Below, piece by piece: positions 1 to 7,970 of a DNA stretch of 64,000 bases. Both the position numbers and the translations under genes were made by a program. The DNA comes from Knoellia remsis (GTDB lineage Bacteria; Actinomycetota; Actinomycetes; Actinomycetales; Dermatophilaceae): positions 100,710 to 164,709 of the forward strand of contig NZ_PVTI01000004.1 in the NCBI RefSeq assembly GCF_003002895.1. The letters run 5' to 3'. The notes under the pieces are model-generated. The model was not told the origin of the DNA and made no database searches. It saw only the letters and a program-made list of their open reading frames with translations. Every line of letters starts with the position of its first letter. The stretch's first letter is position 1.

Positions 1-1000
1 CCGCAAGGCGACGCAGCTCGGCGAGCCACTGCGTCGTGAACTCGGCCCTCGTGGTGCCGAGGACCTCGCGGAAGGCTGCGTCCATCGCCGTGTCCGCCTG
101 TGCGGGTGATGCGTTGACCGTCGACGCGACGTAGAACCGCTGCAGCGCCGCCTCGCCGTACCTCCGCACGATGAGGTCGACCGCGAGCCACGACGCGAGG
201 TAGGCCGGCGCGATCTCGCCTTGGCTCGGGTCGAAGTCGCCCTGCGTCGGCAGCCGTGTCGGGCCTTGGCCGGCACGCACCTTCTCGAGCAGGCCCGCGG
301 CGAGCTCGGCGCGCGAACGGGACGACCCGGCATACCCGACGTGGTCGGCGAAACCCTCGACGAGCCACAGCGGCGCGGCACCGGGCAACGAGCTGCGCAG
401 GGCCACGTGGGTGCTCTCGTGGGTGATGACGAACTGCCTGCCCTCCGGCGTGAGCCGGGCGAACGCCTCGGGGTTGAGGACGACCCGGTCGGCCGTGGCG
501 CGACCCTCGGCGTCGAGGGGTCCGTCGGTGATGGCGGCGACCTGCGAGACGTCGTCTGCTCGGCCGGTTTGCTCCCGGAACTGGGTGAGGTCCGCGGGCG
601 CGACGAGGGTGACTCGCCCCGGCCAATCGCGGGTCCAGTGCTGCTCCACGGCGGCGACCGCGCGGTCGGCCATCGCGGCGTATGCCGTGAGCGTCGCCTC
701 GTCGGTGGTGCCGCTCACCGAGCTGGCGCGGCCCGTGACGGTGCGAGCGCCCGGGAGAGGTTTCGCCGTCGGCGCACCGGCCGGCGGCGAGGCTGAGACA
801 CTCGGTGAGACGTTCGGCGCCGGGCGGGGGCTCTCGGGGACACCCGGCGTCTGGGCCGGCGGCGCCACCGATGCCGACGTGGCGGACTCGGGGGCGCCTC
901 CGGTCCCACACGCCGCCAGGACGGCCACGACGGCCGACAGGGTCAGGGCGACCCCGCCATGCACCGAAGCGGAGCGGACACGCGAGCCGCCGCACGGCAT
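1..1000 (-). CDS. Secreted lipoprotein with gluzincin-type zinc protease motif (3' end outside window)
   Basis: I translated this from the minus strand; it runs off the left edge after 333 codons. Residues 1-31 are a lipoprotein signal peptide with basic n-region, hydrophobic core and lipobox LAAC (Cys31). Residues 35-85 are a Pro/Ser/Ala-rich linker. The catalytic part has HESTH at about 194-198 (HExxH) and LVEGF with Glu215, the spacing expected for the third zinc ligand of a gluzincin (peptidase MA-like clan). It should act at the outer face of the membrane; the substrate is unknown. The ATG start lies inside a GTATGCC motif. The zinc-site assignment comes from the motif only; no family name is claimed. 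Confidence 0.7.
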   Translation of the reverse strand, partial: MPCGGSRVRSASVHGGVALTLSAVVAVLAACGTGGAPESATSASVAPPAQTPGVPESPRPAPNVSPSVSASPPAGAPTAKPLPGARTVTGRASSVSGTTDEATLTAYAAMADRAVAAVEQHWTRDWPGRVTLVAPADLTQFREQTGRADDVSQVAAITDGPLDAEGRATADRVVLNPEAFARLTPEGRQFVITHESTHVALRSSLPGAAPLWLVEGFADHVGYAGSSRSRAELAAGLLEKVRAGQGPTRLPTQGDFDPSQGEIAPAYLASWLAVDLIVRRYGEAALQRFYVASTVNASPAQADTAMDAAFREVLGTTRAEFTTQWLAELRRLA

Positions 1001-1099
1001 ACGGGTCACGCTCTCGGTGGATGGCACCGGCCCATCGTGTCAGGCCGGACATGTCGCGTCCCCGGCTGACCGGCGATCGGCCCCGTCGAGCTGCCGCTC

Positions 1100-1372
1100 T
1101 CAGCCGACGGCGCGGCTCGCCGCGAGCGGCACCCGCCGGGAGCGCACCGTCGTCGCTGCCTCGGCGGTGATGAGGCCGGCGCGTACGCAGGCGGTCACCG
1201 CGGCGCGTTCGTCGGCGTCGAGCGGCAGCTCCTCCGTCGCGTCGGCCCCGCGCAGGCCCATCGACTCGATGTCGATGAGGGCGGTGACCATGCAGTCGGC
1301 GCAGTGGAGGTCGCGCACCGGGCACCGGTCGCACAGGATCGTCAGGCTCTCGTGGGTCAGGTCGTGGGTCAT
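1100..1372 (-). CDS. Small cysteine-rich hypothetical protein
   Basis: A 90-residue acidic protein. Its N-terminal third holds a cysteine cluster (ILCDRC, then LHCADC; Cys-x2-Cys-x6-Cys-x2-Cys), suggestive of a zinc knuckle or another metal site. The ATG at 1372 is preferred because GAAGAGG lies 8 nt upstream; an in-frame ATG at 1390 is possible. It is transcribed divergently from the DEDDh-UvrC gene. The function is not recognised. Confidence 0.5.
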   Translation of the reverse strand: MTHDLTHESLTILCDRCPVRDLHCADCMVTALIDIESMGLRGADATEELPLDADERAAVTACVRAGLITAEAATTVRSRRVPLAASRAVG

Positions 1373-1483
1373 GTCGTTCACCTCTTCCATCGGGTTGCCC
1401 CGACGCTACGACCGACCACTGACAGCCCCTCCCGACGCCGCGCCTCCCCGGCCCTGTCAGTGGGCGCGCCTACTGTCGCAGGC

Positions 1484-3205
1484 ATGCGGATGGTCCAGGG
1501 CACGTTCGACGACCTGGGCACTCCTTTGTCCGATGTGACGTTCGTCGTCGTCGACCTCGAGACGACCGGAGGCAGCCCCAGCGAGTGCGGCATCACCGAG
1601 ATCGGTGCGGTCAAGGTGCGCGGCGGGGAGGTGCTCGGCGAGTTCCAGACGTTCGTCAACCCCGGTGAGCCGATCCCCGCCTTCATCTCCGTCCTCACCG
1701 GCATCACCGACGCGATGGTGCGCGACGCCCCGCGCGTCGAGACCGCCCTCGCCTCGTTCCTCGACTTCGCGGCCGGCACGGTGCTCGTCGCCCACAATGC
1801 CGGCTTCGACATCGGCTTCCTCAAGGCCGCCTGCGCCCGGGCCGAGCGCGAGTGGCCACGCTTCGCCGTCGTCGACACCGTCCACCTGGCCCGTCAGCTC
1901 ATCAGCCGCGACGAGGCGCCGAACCACCGGCTCGCCTCTCTCGCAAGGCTTTTCGGCGCCACCACGACACCCGACCACCGCGCCCTGCACGATGCCCGAG
2001 CCACCGTCGACGTCCTGCACGGCCTCATCGCGCGCGTCGGTTCCCTCGGTGTCCACTCGCTTGAGGAGCTGCGCGACTACTCCCGGCGCGTCCCGCCAGC
2101 CACCCGGCGCAAGCGCCATCTCGCCGACCACCTCCCCGAGGCACCGGGTGTCTACCTCTTCAAAGACGGGCAGGGCCGGGTCCTCTACGTCGGCACGTCG
2201 GTGTCGATCCGCACGCGCGTCCGCAGCTACTTCACCGCGTCCGAGCAGCGTCGGCGGATGGCCGAGATGGTGCGGCTCGCCGAGTCGGTCACGCCGATCG
2301 TGTGCGAGACGGCGCTCGAGGCCGAGGTGCGCGAGCTGCGGCTCATCGCCGAGCACAAGCCGCGCTACAACCGGCGCTCGCGCCACCCCGAACGGGCGTG
2401 GTGGGTCAAGCTCACCGTCGAGCCGTTCCCCCGGCTCTCCATCGTGCGCAAGGTCGCCGACGACGACACCCGCTACATCGGCCCGTTCGCGTCCCGCGGG
2501 TCCGCGGACGACGCGGTCGCGGCCGTCCACGAGATCGTGCCCCTCCGGCAGTGCCTCGACCGGCTCTCCGCCACGACCTCGCGGCAGCGCTCGGCCTGCG
2601 CGCTGGCCGACATGGGCCGGTGCGGTGCGCCGTGCGTCGGCGGGCAGAGCGCGCAGGAGTATGCCGAGGTCGTGGCCGAGGCGGTGGCCCTGCTCGCCGG
2701 CGACGCCCGGCCGGCGGCGACCACGTGGCGGGAGCGGATGGACCGGCTCGCCGACCAGGAGCGGTTCGAGGACGCGGGGGTCGTGCGCGACCGCATGCTC
2801 AGCCTCGTCCGCGGCGCATCCCGGGCGCAGCGCCTCGACCCGCTCTCGCGCACGGCCGAGCTCGTCGCTGCCAGACGCGCCGACACCGGCGGGTGGGAGC
2901 TCATGTGCATCCGGCACGGCCGGCTCGCCGGCAGCAGCGTCTCCCCGCGCGGCGCCGACCCCATGCCCTACGTCGAAGCGCTGCGCGCGAGCGCGGAGCA
3001 CGTCGCCACCCCACTGCCGCCCGCCACGGCCGCGCTTCCGGAGGAGAGCGAGCGGATCCTGCGCTGGCTCGACGCCCCCGGCGTGCGCATCGTCGACATC
3101 GACGGCACCTGGACCTGCCCCGTGGGCGGCGCGACCGGGCTGCGGCACGAGCTCGAGCCCGTCGAGGCGTCGAGGCGCTCGACGCCCGGCTTCCGCTCGG
3201 CCTGA
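1484..3205 (+). CDS. DEDDh exonuclease fused to UvrC-like GIY-YIG nuclease
   Basis: A 573-residue two-nuclease fusion. Residues about 18-185 are a DnaQ-like DEDDh 3'-5' exonuclease: FVVVDLETTGGSPSECGITEIGAV (DxE), HNAGFDIGFL, and a DHRALHDARAT end motif. Residues about 215-300 are a UvrC-type GIY-YIG domain (GVYLFKDGQGRVLYVGTS), followed by a UvrC-like middle region with two cysteines (CALADMGRCGAPC). UvrC's C-terminal endonuclease and HhH domains are absent. The family is typical of actinobacteria and probably acts in DNA repair. ATG 1484 is chosen because TACTGT (1471-1476) sits 7 nt upstream, a leaderless promoter; longer starts overlap the divergent gene. Confidence 0.9.
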   Translation: MRMVQGTFDDLGTPLSDVTFVVVDLETTGGSPSECGITEIGAVKVRGGEVLGEFQTFVNPGEPIPAFISVLTGITDAMVRDAPRVETALASFLDFAAGTVLVAHNAGFDIGFLKAACARAEREWPRFAVVDTVHLARQLISRDEAPNHRLASLARLFGATTTPDHRALHDARATVDVLHGLIARVGSLGVHSLEELRDYSRRVPPATRRKRHLADHLPEAPGVYLFKDGQGRVLYVGTSVSIRTRVRSYFTASEQRRRMAEMVRLAESVTPIVCETALEAEVRELRLIAEHKPRYNRRSRHPERAWWVKLTVEPFPRLSIVRKVADDDTRYIGPFASRGSADDAVAAVHEIVPLRQCLDRLSATTSRQRSACALADMGRCGAPCVGGQSAQEYAEVVAEAVALLAGDARPAATTWRERMDRLADQERFEDAGVVRDRMLSLVRGASRAQRLDPLSRTAELVAARRADTGGWELMCIRHGRLAGSSVSPRGADPMPYVEALRASAEHVATPLPPATAALPEESERILRWLDAPGVRIVDIDGTWTCPVGGATGLRHELEPVEASRRSTPGFRSA

Positions 3206-3259
3206 CGAGCCCCCAACGCCTGCCCGCCTCGTGTCGGCGGGCCGACTACGCTGCGAAGC

Positions 3260-3541
3260 GTGATCACCGCCATCGTCCTCATCACCGCCGACGTCAACCG
3301 GATCCCCGAGGTCGCCCAGGAGGTCGCCGAGCTCGACGGCGTGAGCGAGGTCTACTCCGTCGCCGGCGACGCCGACCTCATCGCCATGGTCCGGGTCCGC
3401 CAGCACGACGAGCTCGCCAGCGTCATTGCCGACCGCCTCAACAAGGTCGAGGGCGTCACCGGCACGGCGACGCACATCGCCTTCCAGACCTACTCCAAGC
3501 ACGACCTCGAGGCCGCCTTCAGCCTCGGCCTCGAGGGCTGA
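3260..3541 (+). CDS. Stand-alone Lrp/AsnC ligand-binding (RAM) domain protein
   Basis: A 93-residue protein that matches only the effector-binding half of Lrp/AsnC regulators (beta-alpha-beta-beta-alpha-beta); there is no helix-turn-helix. Such proteins form ring oligomers that bind amino acids. Its position next to trpD is common in actinobacteria, so a link to amino-acid sensing is plausible but unproven. The GTG start lies 7 nt after a TACGCT -10 box (3247-3252), so the transcript is probably leaderless. It ends 22 bp from the stop of convergent trpD. Confidence 0.8.
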   Translation: MITAIVLITADVNRIPEVAQEVAELDGVSEVYSVAGDADLIAMVRVRQHDELASVIADRLNKVEGVTGTATHIAFQTYSKHDLEAAFSLGLEG

Positions 3542-3562
3542 CCCGAGGCCGGGCTCGGCACC

Positions 3563-4636
3563 TCAGCCGGCCGCGACGCGCCGGCTGGTCTCGACCCACG
3601 CCTCCAGCTGCCGCTGCGCGGCGCCGGAGTCGATCGCCTCGGCCGCGCGGTCCATCCCGGCCCGTATGCCGGTCACGACCTCGTCGCGTGAGGCACCGTC
3701 CGTCGTGCCCGCCGCCACGGCAAGGGCCGTGCCGGCGTTGAGCAGGACGGCGTCGCGCACGGGACCGAACTCACCGGCATACAGCCGCCGCGCCACGTCG
3801 GCGTTCTCGTCGGCCAGGCCGCCGCGGATGCTGTCGATGGGACTGACCTGGAGGCCGACGTCCGCGGGTTCGACCACGTGTTCGGCCACCTCACCGTCAC
3901 GGACCCAGAGGACCCGAGTCGGACCGGCGACGGACATCTCGTCCAGCCCCTCCTCGCCGCGGAACACCGCAGCCGTCTGGCCACGGTCCGCGAAGACACC
4001 CGCGATGACCGGGAGGAAGCGCGCGTCCGCGACCCCCACCGCGGCATACGAGGGCTGCGCGGGGTTGGTGAGGGGACCCAGGAGGTTGAACGCCGTGCCG
4101 ACCCCGAGCTCGGCGCGCGCCGGGCCGGCGAAGCGCATCGACGGGTGGAAGGTCTGCGCGAAGCAGAAGGTGATGCCGGCATCGAGGGCGACGGCCCGGA
4201 CCTGCTCGGGTGTGAGGCTCAGTGTCACGCCGAGCGCCTCGAGGACGTCCGCCGAGCCGGACTTGGACGACGCTGCGCGGTTGCCGTGCTTGACGACCCG
4301 CAGCCCGGTCGCCGCGATGACGACGGACGACATCGTCGAGATGTTCACGGTGCCGAAGCGGTCACCGCCGGTGCCGACGATGTCGATGCTCTCCCCCGGG
4401 ACGTCGATGCGGCGGGCGTGCTCGAGCATGACGTCGGCGAGGCCGCGCACCTCGGAGACCGACTCGACCTTGGCGCGCAACGCCATGAGGAAGCCGGCCA
4501 CCTGCGCGGGGGTCGCCTCGCCGCCCATGATCTGCTGCATCGCCCAGCGGGCGTCCTCGACGCCGAGGTCCTCGCGGGCGAGGAGACGGGTGTAGAGGTG
4601 GGGCCACGTCGGGCCCGAGGGGGCCGTGGCCACCAC
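3563..4636 (-). CDS. trpD: Anthranilate phosphoribosyltransferase
   Basis: Transfers phosphoribosyl from PRPP to anthranilate, the second step of tryptophan synthesis, in the cytoplasm. The 357 residues match the family. Key motifs are the PRPP loop DIVGTGGDRFGTVNIST, the KHGNRAASSKSGSADVLEALG anthranilate/PRPP segment, and FLLGPLTNP (here FNLLGPLTNP). The start is GTG; a second GTG one codon in is equally possible. No other trp gene is present here, as is usual when actinobacterial trpD is placed beside the cytochrome genes. Confidence 0.95.
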   Translation of the reverse strand: MVATAPSGPTWPHLYTRLLAREDLGVEDARWAMQQIMGGEATPAQVAGFLMALRAKVESVSEVRGLADVMLEHARRIDVPGESIDIVGTGGDRFGTVNISTMSSVVIAATGLRVVKHGNRAASSKSGSADVLEALGVTLSLTPEQVRAVALDAGITFCFAQTFHPSMRFAGPARAELGVGTAFNLLGPLTNPAQPSYAAVGVADARFLPVIAGVFADRGQTAAVFRGEEGLDEMSVAGPTRVLWVRDGEVAEHVVEPADVGLQVSPIDSIRGGLADENADVARRLYAGEFGPVRDAVLLNAGTALAVAAGTTDGASRDEVVTGIRAGMDRAAEAIDSGAAQRQLEAWVETSRRVAAG

Positions 4637-4650
4637 GTCAGCGGTCCCGG

Positions 4651-5103
4651 TCAGCGGTTCGCGCGGGCGCGCGCCAGGGCGGCGACGGCCTCCGCGACCT
4701 TGATCGGGTCGAGCGGGTGCGGCACGGCGTCGTCGGCGAGCGACCAGGCGGCGAGCCAGCCGTCCTGCGGGCGTCCGGTGAGGACGAGGATCGGCGGGCA
4801 GTCGTAGATCTCGTTCTTCAGCTCACGGCACAGCCCGAGCCCACCGTTCTTGGCCGCTTCGCCGTCGAGGACGACGACGTCCCAGCCGCCGGCGTCGAGC
4901 GCCTCGGTGACCGCGAAGGCCGTCGCGCACTCCAGCCACCGGGTGACCTCGACATCGCGAGCGGGCCGACGACCGACGGCCGCACGCACGGCGTCGCGGG
5001 TGGTGATGTCGTCGCTGTAGAGCAGGACGGAGGCCTGGACGAGGTCGCTCGAGCCCGTCTGCGTGGCGGAGGACGTGGCGGGAGCCGCGTGCGCTGAGGT
5101 CAT
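4651..5103 (-). CDS. Response-regulator receiver-like protein
   Basis: A 150-residue single-domain protein with receiver topology: an acidic pair at the end of strand 1 (LLYSDD), a candidate phosphoacceptor Asp in VVVLDGEAAKNGG, and a LVLTG strand. The conserved lysine of receivers appears to be His (VPHPLDP). No output domain is present. TAGGAT lies 6 nt before the ATG, so the transcript is probably leaderless. It lies upstream of trpD on the same strand and is divergent from ctaE. A role is not assignable; it may be a divergent receiver that is not phosphorylated. Confidence 0.65.
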   Translation of the reverse strand: MTSAHAAPATSSATQTGSSDLVQASVLLYSDDITTRDAVRAAVGRRPARDVEVTRWLECATAFAVTEALDAGGWDVVVLDGEAAKNGGLGLCRELKNEIYDCPPILVLTGRPQDGWLAAWSLADDAVPHPLDPIKVAEAVAALARARANR

Positions 5104-5251
5104 GCGCTCATCCTAGCCACGCCACGAGTGGCCTCCCGAGCGGCCCGGGAGGGGCGGACACGACCGGACCGGACGGCATACCCGACACGGCACACCCGAA
5201 AGCGGGGGGTCGGTGCAGCGTTCACCGACAATTGACGACATAATGACGGGC

Positions 5252-5911
5252 GTGGCGACAGCAGAAGCAACGAATCGAGTGTCCGGTCCGGTTCCCAGCA
5301 TCCCGGACTACGGTCCGGCGACCCGACCGAACATGGTCGCGGTGGGCACGATGGTGTGGCTCTCGAGCGAGCTCATGTTCTTCGCGGCCCTCTTCGCCTT
5401 CTACTTCTCGCTCCGCGGCACGCTGCCGACCCAGTGGGCCGAGCGCTCGGAGATGCTCAACGTCCCCTTCGCCTTCGCGAACACGATCATCCTCGTCATC
5501 AGCTCGATCTGGTGCCAGCTCGGCGTGTGGCGGGCCGAGCGCGGTCAGGTGGCCCGCACCGGGTCTCTCCTGCAGGTCAAGCAGTGGGGCATGCGCGAGT
5601 GGTACGTCCTCACCTACATCTTCGGCTCGATCTTCATCGCCGGGCAGGTCTACGAGTACGCCAAGCTCGTCTCCGAGGGTGTCACGCTGTCGACCGACTC
5701 CTACTCCTCGATCTTCTACCTCGCGACCGGCTTCCACGGCATTCACGTCACCGGTGGCCTCATCGCGTTCCTGCTGATCATCGGCCGCACCTTCACGACT
5801 CGGCGGTACACGCACCTCCAGGAGACCGGCGCCGTCGTCACGTCGTACTACTGGCACTTCGTCGACGTCGTGTGGATCGCCCTGTTCGCCATGATCTACC
5901 TGCTCAAGTAG
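5252..5911 (+). CDS. ctaE: Cytochrome c oxidase subunit III
   Basis: Membrane subunit III of the aa3 terminal oxidase. 219 residues with five to six hydrophobic helices and family segments such as [26 protein letters not shown] and [10 protein letters not shown]. The GTG at 5252 is chosen because CATAAT (5239-5244) lies 7 nt upstream; an in-frame ATG at 5243 would overlap that -10 box. It heads the ctaE-qcrCAB cluster, so subunit III is probably made together with the bc1 complex with which aa3 forms a supercomplex in actinobacteria. Confidence 0.95.
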   Translation: MATAEATNRVSGPVPSIPDYGPATRPNMVAVGTMVWLSSELMFFAALFAFYFSLRGTLPTQWAERSEMLNVPFAFANTIILVISSIWCQLGVWRAERGQVARTGSLLQVKQWGMREWYVLTYIFGSIFIAGQVYEYAKLVSEGVTLSTDSYSSIFYLATGFHGIHVTGGLIAFLLIIGRTFTTRRYTHLQETGAVVTSYYWHFVDVVWIALFAMIYLLK

Positions 5912-5971
5912 CCGACGGCCCGAGCGCACGCACCACCAGCCCCCACCCCGAACCGCAACGACAGGACCACC

Positions 5972-6775
5972 GTGAACGCACTGGCAGCCCGCCGTCGACA
6001 CCCAGCAGCGATCGCTCTGCTGCTCCTGCTCGGACTGCTCGTCACCGGCTTCGCCTACGCCGCCGTCGCTCCTCAGTCGGCGTCGGCCGAGGCGACGACC
6101 GCCGAGCAGGTCGAGAAGGGCAAGCAGCTCTTCCGGGCGAACTGCGCGTCCTGCCACGGCGTCAACGCCGAGGGTCGCAAGACGGGCATCGGCGACCAGA
6201 TCGCCGGTCCCGCGCTCGCCGGCGTGGGTGCGGCCGCGGTCGACTTCCAGATGGGCACCGGACGGATGCCGATGCGCGCCCCGTCGCAGCAGGCCCCCCG
6301 CGCCACCGTGGAGTTCAACCAGGAGCAGATCGACGCCATCGGCGCCTACATCGCCTCGCTCGCCCCGGGACCGGGCGTGCCGTCCGCCGAGGACGTGGAC
6401 CCGGCCAAGGGGGATCCCGCTGCCGGTGGTGAGCTCTTCCGCGTCAACTGCGCCATGTGCCACAACTTCGCCGGCTCGGGTGGCGCCCTGACCCGCGGCA
6501 AGTACGCGCCGTCCCTGATGAACGTCGAGCCCAAGCACATCTACGAGGCCATGGAGACCGGGCCGCAGTCGATGCCCGTCTTCAACGACAACAACCTCGA
6601 CCCCGAGTCCAAGCGCGACATCATCGCCTTCCTCAAGTCCGTCGAGAACACCCCGTCCCAGGGCGGCCACCAGCTCGGCGCGCTCGGGCCGGTGACGGAG
6701 GGCTGGTTCGCCTGGGTCTTCGGTCTCGGAGTCCTCATCGCCGCCGCCGTCTGGCTCGGCCAGAAGTCCGCGTGA
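5972..6775 (+). CDS. qcrC: Diheme cytochrome c subunit of the bc1 complex
   Basis: Membrane-anchored cytochrome cc that passes electrons from bc1 directly to aa3 oxidase without a soluble cytochrome c. 267 residues: an N-terminal signal-anchor (about 10-33), first heme motif CASCHG (about 57-61), second heme motif CAMCHN (about 160-164), and a C-terminal transmembrane helix (about 240-260). The GTG start follows an AGGACC element. It lies 60 bp after ctaE and 64 bp before qcrA, so it is probably cotranscribed with both. Confidence 0.95.
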   Translation: MNALAARRRHPAAIALLLLLGLLVTGFAYAAVAPQSASAEATTAEQVEKGKQLFRANCASCHGVNAEGRKTGIGDQIAGPALAGVGAAAVDFQMGTGRMPMRAPSQQAPRATVEFNQEQIDAIGAYIASLAPGPGVPSAEDVDPAKGDPAAGGELFRVNCAMCHNFAGSGGALTRGKYAPSLMNVEPKHIYEAMETGPQSMPVFNDNNLDPESKRDIIAFLKSVENTPSQGGHQLGALGPVTEGWFAWVFGLGVLIAAAVWLGQKSA

Positions 6776-6839
6776 GCCGGCCGGCCCAGCTCATGCACCC
6801 CACCGCTTCCCACTCTCCGTCGACAGGATCGATCACCCG

Positions 6840-7970
6840 ATGAACGAGCAGGACAGCCCCACCACCGGGAGCGAGGTCGCCCAGCAGGGCGAGTTCGGCT
6901 CCGGTGCCGTTCGCCTCGACGAGGGCCATGTGGTCGGCGAGGGCGGCATCCCCGATCGGTTCACCAACCCGGGATTCCCGCCGCACATCCACCGCGGCAC
7001 CGACCTCGACCCGCGCGCGGCGCGCCGTGCCGAGCGCGTCATCGGCGGCCTCTTCCTGCTCTCCGTCCTCGGCACCATCGGCTTCGTCGTGGCGTACTTC
7101 GCCATCGACAAGCGGGCCGCGGTCTTCGTGCCCGGCATCGGTGACATGAACGCCCTGCACCTCGCACTCGGCGTCACCATGGCCCTCTCCCTCCTCGGCA
7201 TCGGCCTCGGCGCCGTCCACTGGGCCAAGACACTCATGCCCGACGAGGAGGAGGTCGAGATGCGTCACCCGATGCGCTCGGCCGACGAGGACCGCGCGAA
7301 GTTCGGCGAGATCCTCGCGGAGGGTGCCGAGAGCGCCCACCTCAACCGTCGTCCGCTCATCAAGTACGCCCTCGGTGGCGCGCTCGGCCTCTTCGCCGTC
7401 CCCGTCGTCCTTCCGGTGATCGGTGGCCTCGGTCCGCTGCCGGGTGACGACCTGTCGGTGAGCTACTGGAACGGCGAGCAGGAGCAGGACGGCTCCTACC
7501 CGAACCCCAAGATGCGGCTCATGCGTGACCCGCAGAACACGCCCATCCGGGCGAGCGACGTCACCATCGGCTCGGTCTTCCACGTCATGCCCGAGGGCCT
7601 GCTCGACCTGGAGGAGGGCATCCTCGAGGAGAAGGCCAAGGCCGCGGTCCTGCTCATGCGCCTGGACCCGGACGACATCAAGTCGCAGAAGCAGAAGGAC
7701 TGGGGCTACCAGGGCATCGTCGCCTACTCCAAGATCTGCACCCACGTCGGTTGCCCGGTCGGGCTGTACGAGCAGCAGACGCACCACCTGCTGTGCCCGT
7801 GCCACCAGTCGACGTTCGACGTGACCCAGGACTGCAAGGTGATCTTCGGCCCGGCCAAGCGCCCGCTGCCGCAGCTGCCGATCACCGTTGACGACGAGGG
7901 TTATCTCATCTCCAGGGGCCCGTTCAAGGAGGCCGTTGGACCGAGTTTCTGGGAGCGTGGTTCCGCATGA
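6840..7970 (+). CDS. qcrA: Rieske iron-sulfur subunit of the bc1 complex
   Basis: A 376-residue actinobacterial Rieske protein. Three predicted membrane helices (about 65-85, 105-125 and 180-200) precede the [2Fe-2S] domain. The cluster ligands are seen in CTHVGCPVGLY and CPCHQSTFD. It takes electrons from menaquinol and passes them to QcrC. Its stop overlaps the qcrB start by 4 nt (ATGA), which indicates translational coupling. Confidence 0.96.
   Translation: MNEQDSPTTGSEVAQQGEFGSGAVRLDEGHVVGEGGIPDRFTNPGFPPHIHRGTDLDPRAARRAERVIGGLFLLSVLGTIGFVVAYFAIDKRAAVFVPGIGDMNALHLALGVTMALSLLGIGLGAVHWAKTLMPDEEEVEMRHPMRSADEDRAKFGEILAEGAESAHLNRRPLIKYALGGALGLFAVPVVLPVIGGLGPLPGDDLSVSYWNGEQEQDGSYPNPKMRLMRDPQNTPIRASDVTIGSVFHVMPEGLLDLEEGILEEKAKAAVLLMRLDPDDIKSQKQKDWGYQGIVAYSKICTHVGCPVGLYEQQTHHLLCPCHQSTFDVTQDCKVIFGPAKRPLPQLPITVDDEGYLISRGPFKEAVGPSFWERGSA

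Noticed and set aside
221..1538. Two long plus-strand open frames
   Set aside because: They lie opposite the lipoprotein gene and the cysteine-rich gene; translations are low-complexity Arg/Ala/Gly without domains. The minus-strand frame has signal peptide, lipobox and HExxH.
1457..3502. 681-codon minus-strand frame opposite the DEDDh-UvrC gene
   Set aside because: Typical high-GC antisense shadow; no domain, and the plus strand encodes two clear nuclease domains.
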